64,000 nt of DNA, taken from Turritopsis dohrnii (taxonomy: Eukaryota > Cnidaria > Hydrozoa > Anthoathecata > Oceaniidae). This document shows positions 59,801 through 64,000 of this stretch, one piece after another. The notes below the pieces were generated by a model. That model was not told the origin of the DNA, searched no databases, and saw only the letters and a program-made list of their open reading frames with translations. The position numbers and the translations under genes were made by a program. Location of the stretch: assembly GCA_027922465.2 (NCBI GenBank), contig BQMF02000010.1, positions 1,612,001-1,676,000 on the forward strand. Reading direction: 5' to 3'. Numbering within the stretch: position 1 is the first letter of the stretch; each line of letters opens with the position of its first letter.

Positions 59801-62800
59801 AGAAAAACGATTTTTACTCACTAAATGGGCTTTGTTTTCAAAACCTAAGGCAGGCTAACTTTTGAATATAAAAAGAATGAGACTCCTACAAACAAACTTT
59901 TAAGACAAAAATCACGTGTGTTTTTCCTTAATTAGTCTGAATGTTAATGCGCATGTGCACTGTGACGTTTTTCACGTGATCCGCATGTGTATCGCGATGT
60001 TTTTGTCTAAAATGCACAACACACAATGGAAGGAGGAATTCCCGCGGTTTCTATGCTGTTGTTTGAAGACCACACTTAATGTTATTCTAAGGTCTGTGGT
60101 TTACGCAAATAGTCTGTTTGTGTTGGCACAGAACCTCTTGAGAACATTGCATTTCCCATTAACCAGCAATTTTATCCCTTATTATTTTGTAATAGTTTTG
60201 AAATAGTGGGAAGATAACTGAAGCCATCCAATTGACTCAATTTCATAACTGCCTGAACCGATTGCAACCTGATTGCTAAAAAACAATCAAAGCGCTTAAA
60301 ATTGCTTCTACTGGCATTCAGTAATACTGTTTGGCAAATAGTTTAAAAGGTTGTCATGGAAAAAGGATTTTTTAGGGAAAATCTGACACAAGGCAACGGT
60401 GAGAATGATAACTTTATCCTTCACCGCAGCAATTACTTTCAAGTCTACGTTACGTTATGCCTTGCTAATCCAAACTTTTTAACAGTTCTTATGAGAGTTT
60501 GAGAACAACATAAACGCCGTGCAGGAGAAGTCATTATTATTTCGTCGTACCATCTTTATAATCTTATTTTTAGTTTTTTTATACTTTGTCAACTTTTCCT
60601 CCAACTTCCATTGTTTTGTCGTATTGCCGGGAATAGGGGAGTCTTTAAACAACTTTGTTCCCAATTTCTTAACAAGAATTTGGAACGAAATTGGTATTAT
60701 ATTTTTCTTTTTCTTTTTTAGATTGGTCGCCTATAAATTATTTCATCTTCCCGCCAACCAATACGCCAACAGAAGAAAATATATCGCCATCATGTTATTA
60801 TGCGCCCAAATTTCCACCGTCAGTTTCTAACACAGATAAGTTATCTTATGCATCAAATGTCTTAGTAAACAATGGACAGATTCGACATAAGGACAAACAC
60901 GATTCTTCAGAAGACAATGAAGATACGCGTGTCAATCAAGATCCTAGCCTGTTTAGTGTTGACTATTCTAGTCTGGGTAAGCCTCGAAGTTTCTCTCATC
61001 GCGACTGTAAGCTCGAACGAACTAATCCAGTTCCAATTCACTGTAAACCGAGAAGTTATTCGTTTGACGCGGTGGGAAGAGCTTCCAAATATATTTCCAC
61101 GCCCGATGCGACGTATTACGACCAGCAAGTCGGATATCACAGTGCACCGTTATCACGCAGCACAATGATACAAGGAAAACTGGGATCAAGTTCGGGAGAT
61201 GACGGGTTTTGCAGCTCAAGTGGTAGCGCGGATTCTTTAGAACATGCGCCGACAAAACGCAAGGTAAAAGGCGTTCTTTTTGTATTATTTTTATATTAGT
61301 TATATTATTTATTTACAGGGTGGGCCAAAAAGAAGGGAGACCCTCAGCGAACCATTATCGCGTCTTGGTTTTTTAAGATATTTTGAAAAAAACTTTACTG
61401 GGTGATGACCAAAGGATTTTGAAATAATTGAGAATAGTTTTTTTTTTCATAATAACGCTTATAACGTAGAAAATTTACAATAATATGGAAGAACAGGTAA
61501 TTGAAAAATTGAAAACTTTGACGTCAAAACGTTAAAAAAATTGTTCGACGTGTTTTCCCTTAACATCTCTAACTTTCCTGCATCTTTTTCCAAATTGTGA
61601 AATGACGCTATTGATTTCACTCTGAGGAAACTCTTTCCACGCTTTTCGCAATGCCTTTTTCAAGGAGTTGATGTCTGTAATATCTCTTTTATAAACTTTT
61701 AGCACAAGACTTTCCCATATTCCATAATCTACTGGGTTTAATTCGGGGCTATTGGGCGGCCACATTTCAGGGGGTATATAATCAGACATCTTCATCTTTT
61801 TGGGCTCTAGCTCCGTCTTGTTGGAAGATATAATCTCTTGAGGATATCTTGACCATTTGCGGAATCATTTTCGCCAACAACATCTTTCTGTAGTACTTGC
61901 CATTGGCTTTTGCCCCAGGGTTAACAAAGAAAATTGACGTTTTTCCAAGTTGCGAATTTCCAACAGAAACCATTATCTTTTTTGGAAAAGTGCTTGTTGT
62001 TGTGTACAAGCGTCCGTCACTAATATCTTGTTTCTTTTCAACTTCCGCATAAACACGATCATTCTGCATGTTTCTTGGCGTATCAACGGTAAAAATCTTT
62101 TCGTCGGTAAAAGAAGTTTTGGGTAAAGTCTCTTTGGTAATTTTTTTCAGCAGAAGTGGAACGCGTTTACGTCTCTTTTTTTCATCCAAAGCAGACAGCT
62201 TCTGTCCTTTAATTCTTTTATAGGGTGTAAGGTTTAAATTATGCTTTATTATTCTTCGCACAGTCGAACGACTTATTCCAATTTCACGTTCAATTTCTCG
62301 TGGTGTTTTGTGTGTTCCAGACTGTTCCTCTTGACTTAAAACTAAGTCTTCAATTACACCAATGTTTTCTTCAGTTCTTACACTGATTGGCCTTCCACTT
62401 CCCTTTGATCGTTCAACAGTTCCAGTGTTATCGATTTTCCGTAGTAACTTTGGATAAGTTACATGTGTAAATAACCACAGTAAATAATTGACGTAAAATT
62501 TTACAATTTTGAAAAGCACTTCTGAAAAAGTCTTTTTGTAATTTCTCAAATCTCAAAATATACTCTTTAGCAGATCATTATGAATAGAAAGGACGTTTTT
62601 CACCTTTTTCTATGGCGAAATGATTTCTTGAAAAGCAGTAATTTTGAGACCACAGCAGATTGTCAGTGAAGGTCTCCTTTTTTTTTGGCCCACCCTGTAT
62701 TATTTATATTTATTTATATTTTTCATATTATCTTTTTCCATCATAACAAATATAAAACTAGTTTGTTATCAACAGAAGAGAAGAAGGTTTTCTTTATTTT

Positions 62801-64000
62801 CCCTTCTTCTTCTTATCAAGTTTGACTGGCCACCATGGTGTTTCTTTTCATCGACATTCACTGTCAGAACCTTAGATTTTTCTGGGGACTATCCAGAACT
62901 TTCTGGAGCATTCTTTTCCCGAACCTTTTCCTTTATGGGAATCGCAACTTCGAACCCAAGGTTTCTTGCCTTTTCGATCACAGATGACGCCATCCGTATA
63001 TCGAAAAGGCAAGAAAACCTGGGTTCGAGGTTGGGGAAATTTTAACATTCCTAATAATGTTTTGAACTTTTTCGTAGTAACTGTGACTCTTTAAAATGCT
63101 TTTTTTTTTTTTTAGCTCAAAGGTCGAACAATTTTTCGCTGTATGTGGAGAGGCTGTGATAAAGAGCATACGTCATTACCTGGAATCATTTTGCATGTTC
63201 GCCATGCTCACATAGGGTAAGAAATATAGAAAAAACTTTAATTTGGTTTAAGTGACAACCTACAAACTTATCTAGGAAGTCTAAGGTATTGTTAGGAATT
63301 GTGGAATTTGTTCTTTAAGACTTTGCATGTAGACATCAATTAAAATCCAATATGATAAGAAATATTTCAAGTAATTTAAAGTATATTTACTTTTTCATAA
63401 ATTACGTAACATTACGTCGTTTTCAACCCGACGATAAATGACGCTTGCATGGCTGAGAGAAATAAAATTGACGTCATTCTTTTAAATAGAATACAAGTAT
63501 TTGATATTTATTGAATGGAAACAAGGCGATAATTTATGAAAAGGTTTATTGCATAAAGAGGTCACTAGAGAAACCTTACCCAGTGATCAAATTCGTTGAA
63601 TATCACTGCGAAGGAGTGCATTTCTATAGAAATATACGCACTATTTCAATAAAAATGCTCTTCATTGCAGTGTCTTTTGACGATTTTGTCCACTGGATTC
63701 CCTTATTCTCTGTTTTCTAGTCCGTCAAATGCTGGTGAGGAAGAGTTTTATTTTAATGACGTCAATATTGATAGTAGTACAACATCTGGAATATCATCAA
63801 GTGAGGAGAGCTTACATCATGACCACTGTTCAAAAACAAAATACAGAAAGTCAATAACGGAGGAGAGCTTACAAATATCTGACGACCAGGGGGTACTACA
63901 GAAGGAAAAATGTAAGATGGAAGATCAATATTGTTTAAAATACGAGAGAGATACGATGATAGTGAAATCACCAGAACTTAAAAATTCTTCTTCAAATAAA
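56863..64000 (+). CDS. ZNF704: ZNF395/ZNF704/SLC2A4RG-family C2H2 zinc-finger protein, 3' end outside window
   Basis: Five exons join in frame: 56863-57107, 57559-57713, 60722-61263, 63116-63216 and 63721 onward; the frame is open at the window end. Marks of the family, in order: the conserved block VKSAAIALTSLSLSPG (exon 2), a Ser/Gly run GSSSGDDGFCSSSGSADS and basic PTKRK (end of exon 3), one C2H2 finger CMWRGC...HVRHAH with C-x4-C and H-x3-H (exon 4), and EEEFYFNDV just after it (exon 5). Human relatives bind GC-rich promoter elements such as the GLUT4 enhancer and huntingtin promoter sites through this finger and a basic C-terminal region, which is not in the window. Which paralogue it is cannot be told; a single pre-duplication gene is likely. 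The start is the first Met of exon 1, so the true N-terminus may be longer. Confidence 0.85.
57188..57305. mobile_element. CCCAGTGGGC-family MITE, reverse copy, intron 1 of the zinc-finger gene
   Basis: Reverse orientation: AAATCACTACGAGGGAGAGC, TTTTTATTGG, CACTCCTTCGCAGAGG, and GCCGGCTGGG at the right end. Confidence 0.8.
57845..58300. mobile_element. Possible MITE with GACGACGGCAACG ends
   Basis: AGGACGACGGCAACGAAGAC on the left and, in reverse, CTACGACGGCAACGTGGAC on the right form imperfect inverted ends about 400 bp apart. A short palindrome CATAGAAATAGGTATTTCTA lies between. Exact ends and target duplication were not resolved. Confidence 0.45.
58721..58882. mobile_element. MITE with CTTATCGGGG ends and TA sites
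   Basis: Left CCTTATCGGGGATAATTTCG and right, reversed, TCTTATCGGGGGTAATTTCG are inverted repeats of over 25 bp, next to TA at 58719-58720 and 58883-58884. The interior repeats AATTTCGTC motifs in both directions. Lies in intron 2 of the zinc-finger gene. Confidence 0.8.
59251..59307. repeat. Three tandem 19-bp repeats
   Basis: CACCCTCCATCGTGGACTT begins at 59251, 59270 and 59289, with nearly exact copies. Intronic. Confidence 0.95.
61316..62697 (-). mobile_element. Tc1/mariner transposon, 1382 bp, defective
   Basis: Terminal repeats CAGGGTGGGCCAAAAAGAAG (left) and CAGGGTGGGCCAAAAAAAAA (right, reversed), continuing to GGAGACC, are flanked by TA duplications (61314-61315, 62698-62699). One broken transposase lies inside on the minus strand. 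It sits in intron 3 of the zinc-finger gene, opposite to the direction of transcription. Confidence 0.95.
61532..62549 (-). pseudogene. Mariner transposase, frameshifted
   Basis: Frame one (62549-61782) covers the helix-turn-helix region (GSGRPISVRTEENIG, EIGISRSTVRRIIKH), the first catalytic Asp in FTDEKIFTVD and the second in FQQDGARAQ. Frame two (61795-61532) carries WPPNSPELNPVDYGIW with the third Asp. The frames meet at a shift just after the second Asp, and the spacing there is shorter than in intact relatives, so a deletion is likely. The N-terminal helices are also reduced. The copy is inactive unless helped in trans. Confidence 0.9.
62948..63030. repeat. 30-bp inverted repeat (foldback)
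   Basis: TTCGAACCCAAGGTTTCTTG and its near reverse complement CAAGAAAACCTGGGTTCGAG form arms of about 30 bp around a 20-base spacer, 85 bp before exon 4 of the zinc-finger gene. Confidence 0.85.
63579..63697. mobile_element. CCCAGTGGGC-family MITE in intron 4 of the zinc-finger gene
   Basis: Starts after TA with CCCAGTGATC, holds GCGAAGGAGTGCATTTCTAT and AATGCTCTTCATTGCAGTG, and ends TTTGTCCACTGG 24 bp before exon 5. It may overlap that exon's branch-point region. Confidence 0.85.

Overview
The window is AT-rich metazoan nuclear DNA: genes are split by GT-AG introns and separated by many decayed transposons. The gene families point to an invertebrate. The large beta-helix plus multi-pass membrane protein, as I recall, is common in cnidarians and sponges, and the repeats (Ty3/gypsy, BEL/Pao, jockey/CR1-like LINE, mariner, tRNA-derived SINE, many TA-flanked MITEs) fit an early-branching animal. 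A cnidarian is my best guess; species cannot be read from the sequence.

Left third (1-25 kb), mostly repeats. Positions 1-4366 hold a frameshifted Ty3/gypsy element on the minus strand (gag, protease, RT/RNase H, integrase). A SINE lies at 5875-6225. The minus-strand gene at 8106-12803 encodes a beta-helix, Cys-rich, multi-pass membrane protein with 171-bp internal repeats and one in-frame TAG. Then come a 5'-truncated LINE (about 14.87-17.74 kb) with a run of 25 G, several MITEs at 20-21 kb, a foldback at 22.3 kb, and a BEL/Pao relic (22.7-24.9 kb) with a MITE inserted in it.

Middle (25-44 kb). There are three small host genes: an FKBP14-like ER prolyl isomerase with two EF-hands (minus, 26.5-27.9 kb), a four-exon 179-residue single-pass membrane protein (plus, 29.0-30.1 kb) with no family I recognise, and mitochondrial ribosomal protein L1 (minus, four exons seen, 3' end not found). 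Between and inside them are a 1.8-kb inverted-repeat element with 4-bp target duplications, a small relative of it, a pogo-like MITE and a hAT-like MITE.

Right third (44-64 kb). Two multi-exon plus-strand genes lie in tandem. A 19-exon homologue of human C8orf34 (RIIa-type docking domain at the N-terminus) is followed by a ZNF395/ZNF704/SLC2A4RG-family C2H2 protein that runs off the window. Their introns and spacer carry a 120-bp TA-flanked MITE family and a defective mariner. No rRNA, true tRNA, CRISPR or prokaryote-type operon was seen.
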